From positions 1 through 7,277 of the forward strand of contig CAMTFT010000078.1 of the NCBI GenBank assembly GCA_947071365.1: a DNA stretch of 7,277 bases. Direction: 5' to 3'. Shown here piece after piece: positions 1 to 5,998 of this stretch. Positions within the stretch are counted from its first letter, which is position 1. Every line of letters starts with the position of its first letter. Below the pieces are notes generated by a model, which was not told the origin of the DNA, did no database searches, and saw nothing but the letters and a program-made list of their open reading frames with translations. The position numbers were made by a program, and so were the translations under genes. Source of the stretch: an uncultured bacterium. GTDB taxonomy: Bacteria; Bacillota; Clostridia; Lachnospirales; Lachnospiraceae.

Positions 1-3
1 CAC

Positions 4-98
4 ACAGTGCCAGCTAAAAATCCTGCCAGAAAGCAGGATTTTTACAGATACTCCGACATTCTAATCCCCAAGTACTTGTAAAGACTCGCTATAGTCAC
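4..98 (-). repeat. Diverged repeat unit, copy A (inverted relative to copy B at 315-407)
   Basis: Read on the minus strand, this stretch aligns with plus-strand 315-407. The first 16 bases (98 down to 83) match 315-330 at 15 of 16 positions. A middle part of about 36 bases aligns with two gaps and includes a 9-of-10 match to GAATATCGGA. The last 42 bases (45 down to 4) align without gaps to 366-407 at 34 of 42 positions. The unit ends in a hairpin followed by GGCACTGT. The contig begins inside or at the edge of this copy, which fits an assembly break in a repeat. Its identity is unknown; the terminal region of an insertion element is the best guess. Confidence 0.6.
15..44. terminator. Terminator-like hairpin A (12-bp stem, 6-nt loop)
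   Basis: T15 with AAAAATCCTGC (16-26) pairs perfectly with GCAGGATTTTT (33-43) and A44, around the loop CAGAAA. A-rich and T-rich flanks make it look like a bidirectional intrinsic terminator. On the minus strand it starts exactly at a TAA (44-42) closing a short open frame. The hairpin at 367-396 has the same geometry, with compensatory stem changes. Confidence 0.7.
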
Positions 99-314
99 TT
101 TCAGGCGGCTCTGCAATCTTCCCTGTTCGTGGCTAGCTAAACTATAACTTCCGAACGACGAATCTATGTATAACACTTTAAATAATTGAACGATTGTCTG
201 TAGATGTCATTTATACGGCTAACGTCTGTCCATATATGTCACTTAAACGGCTGAGCCAATGCTATTTACAATCAAGCCGACACACAGCAATGGAGAACTC
301 CACATGGCGTATCT

Positions 315-407
315 GTGACTGTAGCGAGTCGTGCAACTGCTTAGGTCGCAGAATATCGGAAAAGCGTAAAATTTCTGCGTTCCAGCAGAAATTTTAGCGG
401 GCACTGT
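315..407 (+). repeat. Diverged repeat unit, copy B
   Basis: This is the plus-strand partner of copy A (4-98). It lies inside the left arm of the large palindrome and contains hairpin B. As in copy A, a TAA (367-369) falls exactly at the base of the hairpin, and GGCACTGT (400-407) follows it. The shared layout of stop codon, hairpin and conserved octamer suggests both copies descend from the 3' end of one gene-bearing element. Confidence 0.6.
367..396. terminator. Terminator-like hairpin B (12-bp stem, 6-nt loop)
   Basis: TAAAATTTCTGC (367-378) pairs perfectly with GCAGAAATTTTA (385-396) around the loop GTTCCA. Against hairpin A, all four stem differences fall into two compensatory pairs (A-T versus T-A, and C-G versus T-A). 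The other differences in the hairpin are in the loop. The stem is conserved as structure, which supports a role as a terminator or other RNA or DNA structure. Confidence 0.7.
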
Positions 408-447
408 CCGAAAAAATGTGCATCAAGCACATTACCACGTTGCCCGC
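397..447. repeat. Nested hairpin at the centre of the palindrome
   Basis: The outer stem GCGGGCA (397-403) pairs with TGCCCGC (441-447). The inner stem AATGTGC (415-421) pairs with GCACATT (427-433) around the loop ATCAA. This is the symmetry centre of the 288-530 palindrome and directly abuts hairpin B. Confidence 0.6.
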
Positions 448-582
448 GGCGGCTTTGGAGATATTCTGTGGCCTTAGCATTTGCCGGCGCAGCGATTCGG
501 AACAGAGGAGCCATGTGGAGTTCTCCATTGTGTCCGGATGGCCACTAATTAAAGCCGGCCACCAACTAAATGACATTTACAC

Positions 583-612
583 GGAACATTCCCGCCCCAG
601 CCACATATTTAT
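583..612 (+). promoter_or_regulatory. Weak candidate sporulation promoter for sleC
   Basis: GGAACATT (583-590), then 13 bases, then CATATTTAT (604-612) loosely resembles a mother-cell sigma-E/sigma-K promoter (ATA-type -35 and CATA-type -10). The position, about 30 bases before the start codon, is suitable, and cortex-lytic enzymes are known to be made during sporulation. The match is poor and would not stand without the neighbouring gene. Confidence 0.2.
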
Positions 613-629
613 AGTAGTAAGTGTATCAC

Positions 630-634
630 AGGAG
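630..634 (+). promoter_or_regulatory. Ribosome binding site deciding the sleC start
   Basis: AGGAG lies 10 bases before the ATG at 645. The in-frame GTG at 621 and ATG at 693 have no comparable site, so 645 is preferred. Confidence 0.65.
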
Positions 635-644
635 CACCCATTTT

Positions 645-1922
645 ATGAACCAGAATCCTGCCGATTTTTACGTACGGGCAGCACAGAATGAAATGATCGA
701 CACCGGAACTCTTCAGATTACTGCCCTATCGGAACAGAACGTTCCCATTACCAATGCCACGATAGATATTTCATACACAGGAGACCCGGACAGCGTACTT
801 GAGGAGGTGCAGACGGGTCAAAGCGGAAGCACTGAAATTCTGGAGCTGAACGCCCCGCCGCTGGAATACAGCCTGCAGCCCTCCGAGATCATGCCTTACG
901 CAGAGTATACGATCCGTGTCACGGCCCCCGGCTATGAACCCATCGTCATAAGCGGCATCGAAGTACTGAGTACCCAGCTTGCGCTTCAGAGCGTCAAAAT
1001 GCGTCCTCTTGAGGCGGGTGAGCCCCTGGACACGATCACGATCCCTGACCACACGCTGTATGGCAGCTATCCGCCGAAGATCGCGGAGGCGGAGATCAAA
1101 CCGGTCAATGTCAGCGGTGAGATCGTCCTGGATCAGGTAGTGGTGCCGGAATTCGTCGTCGTACACAACGGTACGCCCCGGGACACATCTGCCGGAAATT
1201 ATTACGTCCGGTATAAGGACTATATCAAGAACGTTGCCAGCAGTGAGATCTATGCCACCTGGCCGTATGAAACACTGATTGCCAACATCCTTGCCATCCA
1301 GTCCTTCACCATGAACCGTATCTATACGGAATGGTATCGAAATAAGGGCTACAATTTCACCATCACCTCTTCCACCGCCTTTGACCAGAAATGGATCTAC
1401 GGCCGCAATATCTTTGAAAGCATCGATAACGCAGTGGAGGATGTGTTCCTGAATTACCTGTCACGCCCCAACGTGCGCCAGCCGATCCTCACACAGTACT
1501 GCGACGGACGGCGGGTGACGTGTCCGCAGTGGCTGTCACAATGGGGCAGCGCCTCCCTGGGAGAACAAGGCTATGACTCACTCAGCATCATCCGCAACTA
1601 TTACGGCGATTCCATGTATATCAACAGCGCGGAGGAGGTCTCCGGTGTCCCGGAATCGTATCCCGGTTTTCCGCTTTCCATCGGGTCTGTCGGCTCCGAT
1701 GTCATAAAGATCCAGGAGCAGCTAAACGCGATCTCAAACAATTATCCGCTGATCCCCAAGCTGACTCCCGACGGAATCTTCGGTGAACGGACACAGGAAG
1801 CGGTGCGCACCTTCCAGTCTGTCTTTGGGCTTACTCAGGACGGCATCGTTGGCCCCCGGACGTGGTATCGCATTCAGGATATCTATGTGGCAGTGACACG
1901 TATTGCAGAAAATATTCCGTAA
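645..1922 (+). CDS. sleC: SleC-type spore cortex-lytic enzyme (SpoIID/LytB-like domain plus peptidoglycan-binding domain)
   Basis: The protein has 425 residues, close to the usual length of clostridial SleC (about 425-440). SleC is deposited in the spore as an inactive zymogen, cleaved by Csp proteases at germination, and then degrades cortex peptidoglycan. Residues 20-120 form a beta-rich N-terminal region (GTLQITALSEQNVPITNATI), matching the SleC pre-region. Residues 120-165 are a linker where activation cleavage would be expected. Residues 166-326 form a SpoIID/LytB-like domain: VVVHNGTP, then YIKNVASSEIYATWP with E201 as the likely catalytic glutamate, then PQWLSQWGSASLGEQGY. Residues 342-412 are a PG_binding_1 domain (DGIFGERTQEAVRTFQ, DGIVGPRTW). 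There is no signal peptide, as expected for a protein packaged from the mother cell. The gene stands alone, converges with the pilus operon and is followed by a terminator. The csp protease genes are not in the window. Family assignment is from recalled sequence features, not a search. Confidence 0.85.
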   Translation: MNQNPADFYVRAAQNEMIDTGTLQITALSEQNVPITNATIDISYTGDPDSVLEEVQTGQSGSTEILELNAPPLEYSLQPSEIMPYAEYTIRVTAPGYEPIVISGIEVLSTQLALQSVKMRPLEAGEPLDTITIPDHTLYGSYPPKIAEAEIKPVNVSGEIVLDQVVVPEFVVVHNGTPRDTSAGNYYVRYKDYIKNVASSEIYATWPYETLIANILAIQSFTMNRIYTEWYRNKGYNFTITSSTAFDQKWIYGRNIFESIDNAVEDVFLNYLSRPNVRQPILTQYCDGRRVTCPQWLSQWGSASLGEQGYDSLSIIRNYYGDSMYINSAEEVSGVPESYPGFPLSIGSVGSDVIKIQEQLNAISNNYPLIPKLTPDGIFGERTQEAVRTFQSVFGLTQDGIVGPRTWYRIQDIYVAVTRIAENIP

Positions 1923-1936
1923 ACTGTCACGTCTAT

Positions 1937-1973
1937 GGAAAACAGGCTGCGCAAATGCCACAGCCTGTTTTCC
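1937..1973. terminator. Terminator hairpin between sleC and the convergent pilus operon
   Basis: GGAAAACAGGCTG (1937-1949) pairs perfectly over 13 bp with CAGCCTGTTTTCC (1961-1973) around an 11-nt loop. It begins 15 nt after the sleC stop and lies 110 nt beyond the pilB stop. The T-run is within the stem rather than after it, so efficiency is uncertain. No other strong hairpin separates the two convergent units, so it may serve both. Confidence 0.65.
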
Positions 1974-2011
1974 GCCTGTAAATATTTAGGAACGTGTTCA
2001 CCCCGTCTACC

Positions 2012-2025
2012 CCGCCCAGCCACAT
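2012..2025 (+). repeat. Short direct repeat also found upstream of sleC (592-606)
   Basis: CCGCCCAGCCACAT here and CCGCCCCAGCCACAT at 592-606 differ by one inserted C. Both follow a GGAAC a short way upstream (1989-1993 and 583-587) and are followed by A/T-rich sequence. The two copies flank sleC. They may be leftover ends of an inserted segment, a shared regulatory site, or chance. The rest of 1974-2083 is A/T-rich intergenic DNA with no gene that I can support. Confidence 0.35.
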
Positions 2026-2083
2026 TACACTTATATATATTTTGGCATATTGCGATTTATAATTGTTTCGGAGTATATTACGT

Positions 2084-3766
2084 TTACGTGTAATACGCGA
2101 TCTTCCGCAGCTCCTCCACCGTAGTCACTCCGGCCGCTGTCAGCTCACCGGCCCTTCTTTTCAGCGTCTTCATTCCCTGATGTTCCTTCGCATACTGCTC
2201 CATTTTTTCGACAGAAGCTTTCGACGTGATCATCTCTCTCAGAGCACTGTCGATCTGCACGATCTCATGCACCGCGATACGCCCGCTGTAGCCCGTGTAA
2301 TTGCACCGCTCACAGCCCTTTGCTTCTTTCACGCGGGAGGGAGCCATTCCCTCATCAAACAGATTTCTTTCGTCCTCCGCCAACTCCCGCTCCCCGCAGC
2401 AATACGGGCAGACCTTGCGCATCAGACGCTGCGCCATCAGTCCTACCACGGAATTCGCCACAAGGTACGGCTCCAGTCCCATATCGATCAGCCTGACGAC
2501 AGAAGACAATGCGCTGTTTGTGTGAAGCGTCGAGAACACGAGATGACCCGTAATCGCAGCCCGCACAGAAATAGATGCCGTCTCCGTATCTCTCGTCTCA
2601 CCCACCATGATGATATCCGGATCCTGGCGCAGAAGCGCCCTCAGCCCGGATTCAAAGGTCAGTCCGGCCATTGTGTTTACCTGCATCTGATTCAGCCTGG
2701 GAACCTTTTTCTCCACCGGATTTTCTATTGTGGAAATATTTACCTGGCCCTTTGCCATCTCCTCAAGCACCATGTAAAGCGTCGTGGATTTTCCTGAGCC
2801 TGTAGGCCCCGTAATATAGATAATGCCGTTCGGAGTGCGCATGATTTCCGTAAACTTCCGGTAATCCTCCTCATTCATGCCATACGTCTCCCGGTTATCG
2901 ATCCGGGCATTGTTTGCCAGCAGACGCAGCACCGCCTTTTCACCGTAAATGGTCGGGATCAGCGAAACACGGATATTGACCGGGCCGCTGTCCACACGAA
3001 CCTGGCAATGGCCGTCCTGTGGAAGTCGCTTTTCTGCAATATCGAGGTCTGAAATTATTTTGATACGCGCAATCAGCGACGCGTGAAGCCCTTTCTGGAG
3101 CGTAACATAATCGATGATCGTCCCGTCGATCCTCATACGAACCAGCGTCCTGTCCTCAAAGGGTTCAATATGGATATCACTGGCATCTGTGTTGTAAGCA
3201 CGCTGTACAAGACTGTTCAGAAGCTGTATAACAGGCGCGTCTCCCTCACCGTCCGGAGCCTCCATCTCCTGCACCGCGATATCCTTCATGCTCGTATTCG
3301 CCTTTTCGGCAGCCTCCCGGGCTGATACCTCTGAATAATAATACGTAATCGCTTTGCGCAGCGGCGCTTCCTCCGAGAGAAGGATCGAGATGTCGTATCC
3401 CGTCACCTGCCGCACATCCTCCACTCCGAAGAAATTCAGCGGATCGTTCATTGCAACAGTCAGCACGTTATTCTCAATCTTCAGCCCGAGCATACAATAC
3501 TTCTCCGCCATATTTCTTGGAATGCACGCCACGGCCGTCACACTCACCTGCATCTCGGAAAGCACGATCTGTTTCAAATGAAGTCTCTGCCCCAGCGCCT
3601 CCAGCATCTGGCTCTCCGTAATATATCCGCGTTCAATCAGCACCGCCCCGAGACGCTTTCCTCTGTTTTCCTTCTGGTACGCCAGTGCATCCTGAAGCTG
3701 CTCTTCCGTAATATATCCGTATTCCTTTAATACCTCGCCAATCGGAAGGTTCTTAACACCCGCCAT
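2084..3766 (-). CDS. pilB: Type IV pilus extension ATPase PilB (GspE family)
   Basis: The protein has 560 residues, normal for PilB/GspE. It is the cytoplasmic hexameric motor that drives pilin polymerisation through PilC. Residues 8-61 hold two tandem MshEN motifs, PIGEVLKEYGYITEEQL and RLGAVLIERGYITESQM, a module that binds c-di-GMP in some homologues. The first has Pro where the motif usually has Arg. The ATPase core has Walker A GPTGSGKST (320-328), an Asp-box-like STIENPVE (345-352, Asn where Asp is usual), Walker B DPDIIMVGE (382-390) and the His box TGHLVFSTLHTN (406-417). Cysteine pairs C453/C456 and C485/C488 form the zinc site typical of PilB/GspE and absent from PilT. ATG 3766 is chosen because GGAG lies 7 nt upstream, overlapping the pilO end, and it follows the pilO stop by 4 nt. 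An upstream ATG at 3799 lies inside pilO and is less likely. This is the last gene of the operon. Confidence 0.93.
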   Translation of the reverse strand: MAGVKNLPIGEVLKEYGYITEEQLQDALAYQKENRGKRLGAVLIERGYITESQMLEALGQRLHLKQIVLSEMQVSVTAVACIPRNMAEKYCMLGLKIENNVLTVAMNDPLNFFGVEDVRQVTGYDISILLSEEAPLRKAITYYYSEVSAREAAEKANTSMKDIAVQEMEAPDGEGDAPVIQLLNSLVQRAYNTDASDIHIEPFEDRTLVRMRIDGTIIDYVTLQKGLHASLIARIKIISDLDIAEKRLPQDGHCQVRVDSGPVNIRVSLIPTIYGEKAVLRLLANNARIDNRETYGMNEEDYRKFTEIMRTPNGIIYITGPTGSGKSTTLYMVLEEMAKGQVNISTIENPVEKKVPRLNQMQVNTMAGLTFESGLRALLRQDPDIIMVGETRDTETASISVRAAITGHLVFSTLHTNSALSSVVRLIDMGLEPYLVANSVVGLMAQRLMRKVCPYCCGERELAEDERNLFDEGMAPSRVKEAKGCERCNYTGYSGRIAVHEIVQIDSALREMITSKASVEKMEQYAKEHQGMKTLKRRAGELTAAGVTTVEELRKIAYYT

Positions 3767-3770
3767 CTCA

Positions 3771-4514
3771 TCACTCCAATCCCGCAGTCTCTTTGTCACA
3801 CATAAATAGCTGCAGCCCTATTGTCATTATTTTCTGCGTTTTTCCGGCCGAATCCTGCGCATCGCCTGACACTGACGCATTCTCATAGGAATAGCCTGTT
3901 ACAGCCACCGCCGGTTTGTCATTTACGAGAAAATCGATCAGCTCTGTCATCTGCTTCTCTGTTCCGGCACATTTTACGATCACCTCTGCAGCGTAAACCT
4001 GGTTCTGCGTCCCCGCCGCACTCAGCTTAGTTTTCTGATTCGCTGTCTCCTGATTCTCCGTCTCCTGATTCGTTGCTCCCTGGCTCGCCGCCTCCTGATT
4101 CGACTTCTGCCCTGCCTCCTGCTGCGCTGCGGCCATTTCAGAGCCCGCGTACGGTGCCAGATCAGACGGCGCCAGAGGCATTGTGATCGTGAGGTTCTCT
4201 ATCGCCAGACCGTGCTCCAGCAAAAAGCCGGTCACTTCGCGGTCGATCTCCTGGCTGCTCATAACAGGATAATACAGCGCAGCCGCCTCGTTCAGCTTAT
4301 CCTGCAGCTCTTCATTCCGTTTCTGTGTTCCCGGCAGGGATACCATTTTGATCTCCATGTCGTATTTATCCATCTCTGCCAGAGAAATGGTGTTGTCCAG
4401 CTCAAAATACTGTTCCAGTTGCGGCATAATTAAAATCCGTACAAAAACAAAAAGTATGATTACAATTGCCAGAAACCAGAGAAGCTTTTTATCGCGATTT
4501 GTAAGCGGGGTCAT
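3771..4514 (-). CDS. pilO: PilO/GspM-like type IV pilus alignment protein
   Basis: The protein has 247 residues: a short basic cytoplasmic N-terminus, one membrane helix at about residues 11-30 (LLWFLAIVIILFVFVRILIM), an extracytoplasmic coiled-coil-prone stretch (about 33-80), then two alpha/beta parts (about 84-120 and 172-237). This is the PilO/GspM layout, which pairs with PilN/GspL to link the platform to the ATPase. Sequence conservation in this family is low, so the call rests on topology plus position directly after pilMN. Residues 131-171 are a Gln/Asn/Glu-rich insert (NQETENQETANQKT) that splits the domain. ATG 4514 is chosen over the ORF's upstream in-frame ATG (4559) because GAGGAGG lies 7 nt before it and the ATG overlaps the pilMN stop in ATGA, which suggests translational coupling. 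Confidence 0.8.
   Translation of the reverse strand: MTPLTNRDKKLLWFLAIVIILFVFVRILIMPQLEQYFELDNTISLAEMDKYDMEIKMVSLPGTQKRNEELQDKLNEAAALYYPVMSSQEIDREVTGFLLEHGLAIENLTITMPLAPSDLAPYAGSEMAAAQQEAGQKSNQEAASQGATNQETENQETANQKTKLSAAGTQNQVYAAEVIVKCAGTEKQMTELIDFLVNDKPAVAVTGYSYENASVSGDAQDSAGKTQKIMTIGLQLFMCDKETAGLE
4033..4118 (-). repeat. Imperfect short repeats inside pilO
   Basis: On the plus strand the unit TCCTGATTC recurs near 4048, 4063 and 4093, with variants TTCTGATTC (4033) and TCCTGCTGC (4117), mostly spaced about 15 bases apart. In the protein this gives recurring N-Q-E-T/A-like units in the Gln/Asn-rich insert. Repeat expansion is a likely origin, and copy number could vary between strains. Confidence 0.6.
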
Positions 4515-5980
4515 CCTTCTTCTACCTCCTCTTTTCCGGCGCTCTCCTGAAGATAGCACAAAATATTGACGTGATACGTCATCTCAGCTTCAGAATACGC
4601 ATAGCCGGTGTAGTCGATCTTTTGAAAAAGCCCGGATTCCTGAAGCGTCGCCACAAGCTGGTTGCACAGATCCGCTTCCGCTGCTGTAACATCCAGAGTC
4701 AGAAGCCCTTCCCGTGCCAGATAGCTCTGAACGCTGACCTCTGCCTTGCCCTCTGCGCACCGCTGTATTTCCTCAAGTACCGAAGAATTCATTGCCGGGT
4801 AGGAAGCAATCACCTGATTCATATATTCCACCGCTTCTACACGATTCGAAAGCAGCAGATTTTCCTGTTCCAGTGTATCCACTTCCTCACATTTCTGTAT
4901 ATTTACCGGGTCGTTCACGTATGCGTTCACATCCTCAAGCACCGTCTGCTTTAAATGATTTGAGAAAACCAGCGCCGCCGTAATAGCGCCGCATCCCACC
5001 GCCAGGATCAGCGGAAGCTCCGCATACTTCCAGAAATCGCTGCGTTCCTTCCTGTCTTTTTCCTTTTTCTTTGACGGGAGCAGATTGATCTCAGAGCTCT
5101 GCTCGAACAAAACACCGGCCAGCCGCAGATATTCCCCGAAGGACATCCGAACATTTCCATGCTCTATGATGGCTTCATCCTTTTCAAGCCGTTCCACCTC
5201 GACCTCCTGCACCATCTGGGAAATCGCCTCTTCGCAGATCAGGAAGTCCTTCTCTGTAATCCCGCTCAGGTAAACATTCCGTATCTCCTGCTGGTTTTCC
5301 TGCGTCATATAGAACTGCAGAAGATTGCTGACTGCCCTGGATACCTCAAGGCCGAACTGAAAGCTTCCGTATTCCCCCAGAATATTCGTACGCATCGTGT
5401 ATACCGCTGCTTTATCCACCCACAGCACACTCGTCATCCGCGCGCCATCCAGCACCTGCACAATACACGGCTTATCAGAAAGCACCTTCATGTGCGCCAG
5501 CACCTTTTCCACGCAGATCCGGGAGGGCAGCAGCTTCTCCGGCTTTATTCCCACTTTCTGAAAAACCCGCTGATATTTTTCCAGATATTCCTTCTGTCCT
5601 GCTGCCGCATACACGGAAATCCGTTTTCTGCCGCCCGGCAGCTTCATGTAATCAATGATCTCGTCTCCCGACGTTCCTCCCATCTCCCTCTGGATCAGTT
5701 GACGCAGCTCTTTTTCCTTCACCACCGGAAAATCAAACTTCTTCAGCGTGATTGGAGACGCATTGACCACGACACGCACGTGTTTTTTGGACAGGCCATG
5801 TTCCTTCCATATCTCTGACAATACTCCTGAAACAAACTCCTCCGATATAATATTCCCATTTGAAATATTCCCCGGCGGCAGTTCTCTTAGAAATGCCTCT
5901 TTTATCTCGATCCGTCTTCTGCCCGGTCTTCCAACCATCACCCGGACGGAATCATCCGACAAATGTACTGCTGTAACCAT
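4511..5980 (-). CDS. pilMN: PilM-PilN fusion protein (GspL-like) of the type IV pilus alignment complex
   Basis: The protein has 489 residues, too long for PilM alone (about 350) and matching PilM plus PilN. Residues 1-295 resemble the actin-like cytoplasmic PilM. Residues 298-302 are INLLP, the conserved PilN N-terminal motif that docks into PilM. A basic stretch (KKKEKDRKER) and a membrane helix at about 321-340 follow. The rest is an extracytoplasmic PilN-like part with a coiled-coil-prone segment (about 365-385) and a ferredoxin-like region (about 413-476). Fused pilMN is known in Clostridioides difficile, and GspL of type II secretion has the same overall plan. The usual PilM phosphate-1 motif (DIGSSS-like) reads HLSDDSV at 6-12, so nucleotide binding may be lost. 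The start ATG has GGAGG 5 nt upstream and lies 18 nt after the pilC stop. The stop overlaps the pilO start. Confidence 0.87.
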   Translation of the reverse strand: MVTAVHLSDDSVRVMVGRPGRRRIEIKEAFLRELPPGNISNGNIISEEFVSGVLSEIWKEHGLSKKHVRVVVNASPITLKKFDFPVVKEKELRQLIQREMGGTSGDEIIDYMKLPGGRKRISVYAAAGQKEYLEKYQRVFQKVGIKPEKLLPSRICVEKVLAHMKVLSDKPCIVQVLDGARMTSVLWVDKAAVYTMRTNILGEYGSFQFGLEVSRAVSNLLQFYMTQENQQEIRNVYLSGITEKDFLICEEAISQMVQEVEVERLEKDEAIIEHGNVRMSFGEYLRLAGVLFEQSSEINLLPSKKKEKDRKERSDFWKYAELPLILAVGCGAITAALVFSNHLKQTVLEDVNAYVNDPVNIQKCEEVDTLEQENLLLSNRVEAVEYMNQVIASYPAMNSSVLEEIQRCAEGKAEVSVQSYLAREGLLTLDVTAAEADLCNQLVATLQESGLFQKIDYTGYAYSEAEMTYHVNILCYLQESAGKEEVEEG

Positions 5981-5998
5981 AACTACCTCCGTTTATAT

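Larger units (their letters stand above)
288..530. repeat. Large imperfect palindrome anchored by a perfect 21-bp inverted repeat
   Basis: Bases 288-308 are the exact reverse complement of 510-530 (core GGAGAACTCCACATGGC). Further in, 333-357 and 460-484 pair at about 20 of 25 positions. AAAGC (361-365) pairs with GCTTT (452-456), leaving a symmetric GGA/GGA internal loop. The left arm is longer by about the length of the 30-nt hairpin at 367-396, which the right arm lacks. Both arms also preserve a reading frame starting M-E-N-S-T-W, but in the left arm a 1-nt indel shifts it, so it is unlikely to be a working gene. Confidence 0.75.
195..588. mobile_element. Possible decayed or non-autonomous insertion element
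   Basis: The two ends look related in inverted orientation. The left flank carries ATGTCATTTATACGGC (204-219) and ATGTCACTTAAACGGC (236-251). The right flank read on the minus strand gives ATGTCATTTAG before GGTGGCCGG. Each proposed outer end starts TGT (195 on plus, 588 on minus). Between them sits the palindrome 288-530. Several short repeats near each end, with TG..CA termini, resemble the layout of IS21-family ends, but this is only a resemblance. No transposase gene is intact, I found no target-site duplication, and the exact ends are uncertain. A structured RNA locus is the alternative. Confidence 0.35.

Noticed and set aside
194..397. Plus-strand 67-codon frame containing M-E-N-S-T-W and several cysteines
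   Set aside because: The matching frame in the inverted copy (576-394) diverges after a 1-nt indel, there is no ribosome site, and the stop lies in a hairpin. A decayed repeat explains it better than a small cysteine-rich protein.
1..644. CRISPR array or tRNA/rRNA in the left intergenic region
   Set aside because: The repeats are inverted, few, diverged and irregularly spaced, with no spacer pattern. No cloverleaf or rRNA-like sequence was recognised.
416..691. Plus-strand open frame of 91 codons across the right half of the palindrome into sleC
   Set aside because: It overlaps the sleC start in another frame, runs through palindromic DNA and lacks a recognisable domain. The frame is probably incidental.
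771..1166. Minus-strand open frame of 131 codons
   Set aside because: It is antisense to sleC, whose coding frame is supported by SleC-like domains. No ribosome site or family features are seen.
621..1922. Longer sleC starting at GTG 621
   Set aside because: The eight extra residues have no good ribosome site upstream, while ATG 645 follows AGGAG at 10 nt.
2063..2797. Plus-strand open frame of 244 codons
   Set aside because: It lies entirely opposite pilB, has a His/Arg/Leu-rich composition typical of antisense shadows, and has no ribosome site or recognisable domain.
5159..5818. Plus-strand open frame of 219 codons
   Set aside because: It is antisense to pilMN, with shadow-like composition (His, Leu, Arg, Phe rich) and no motif.
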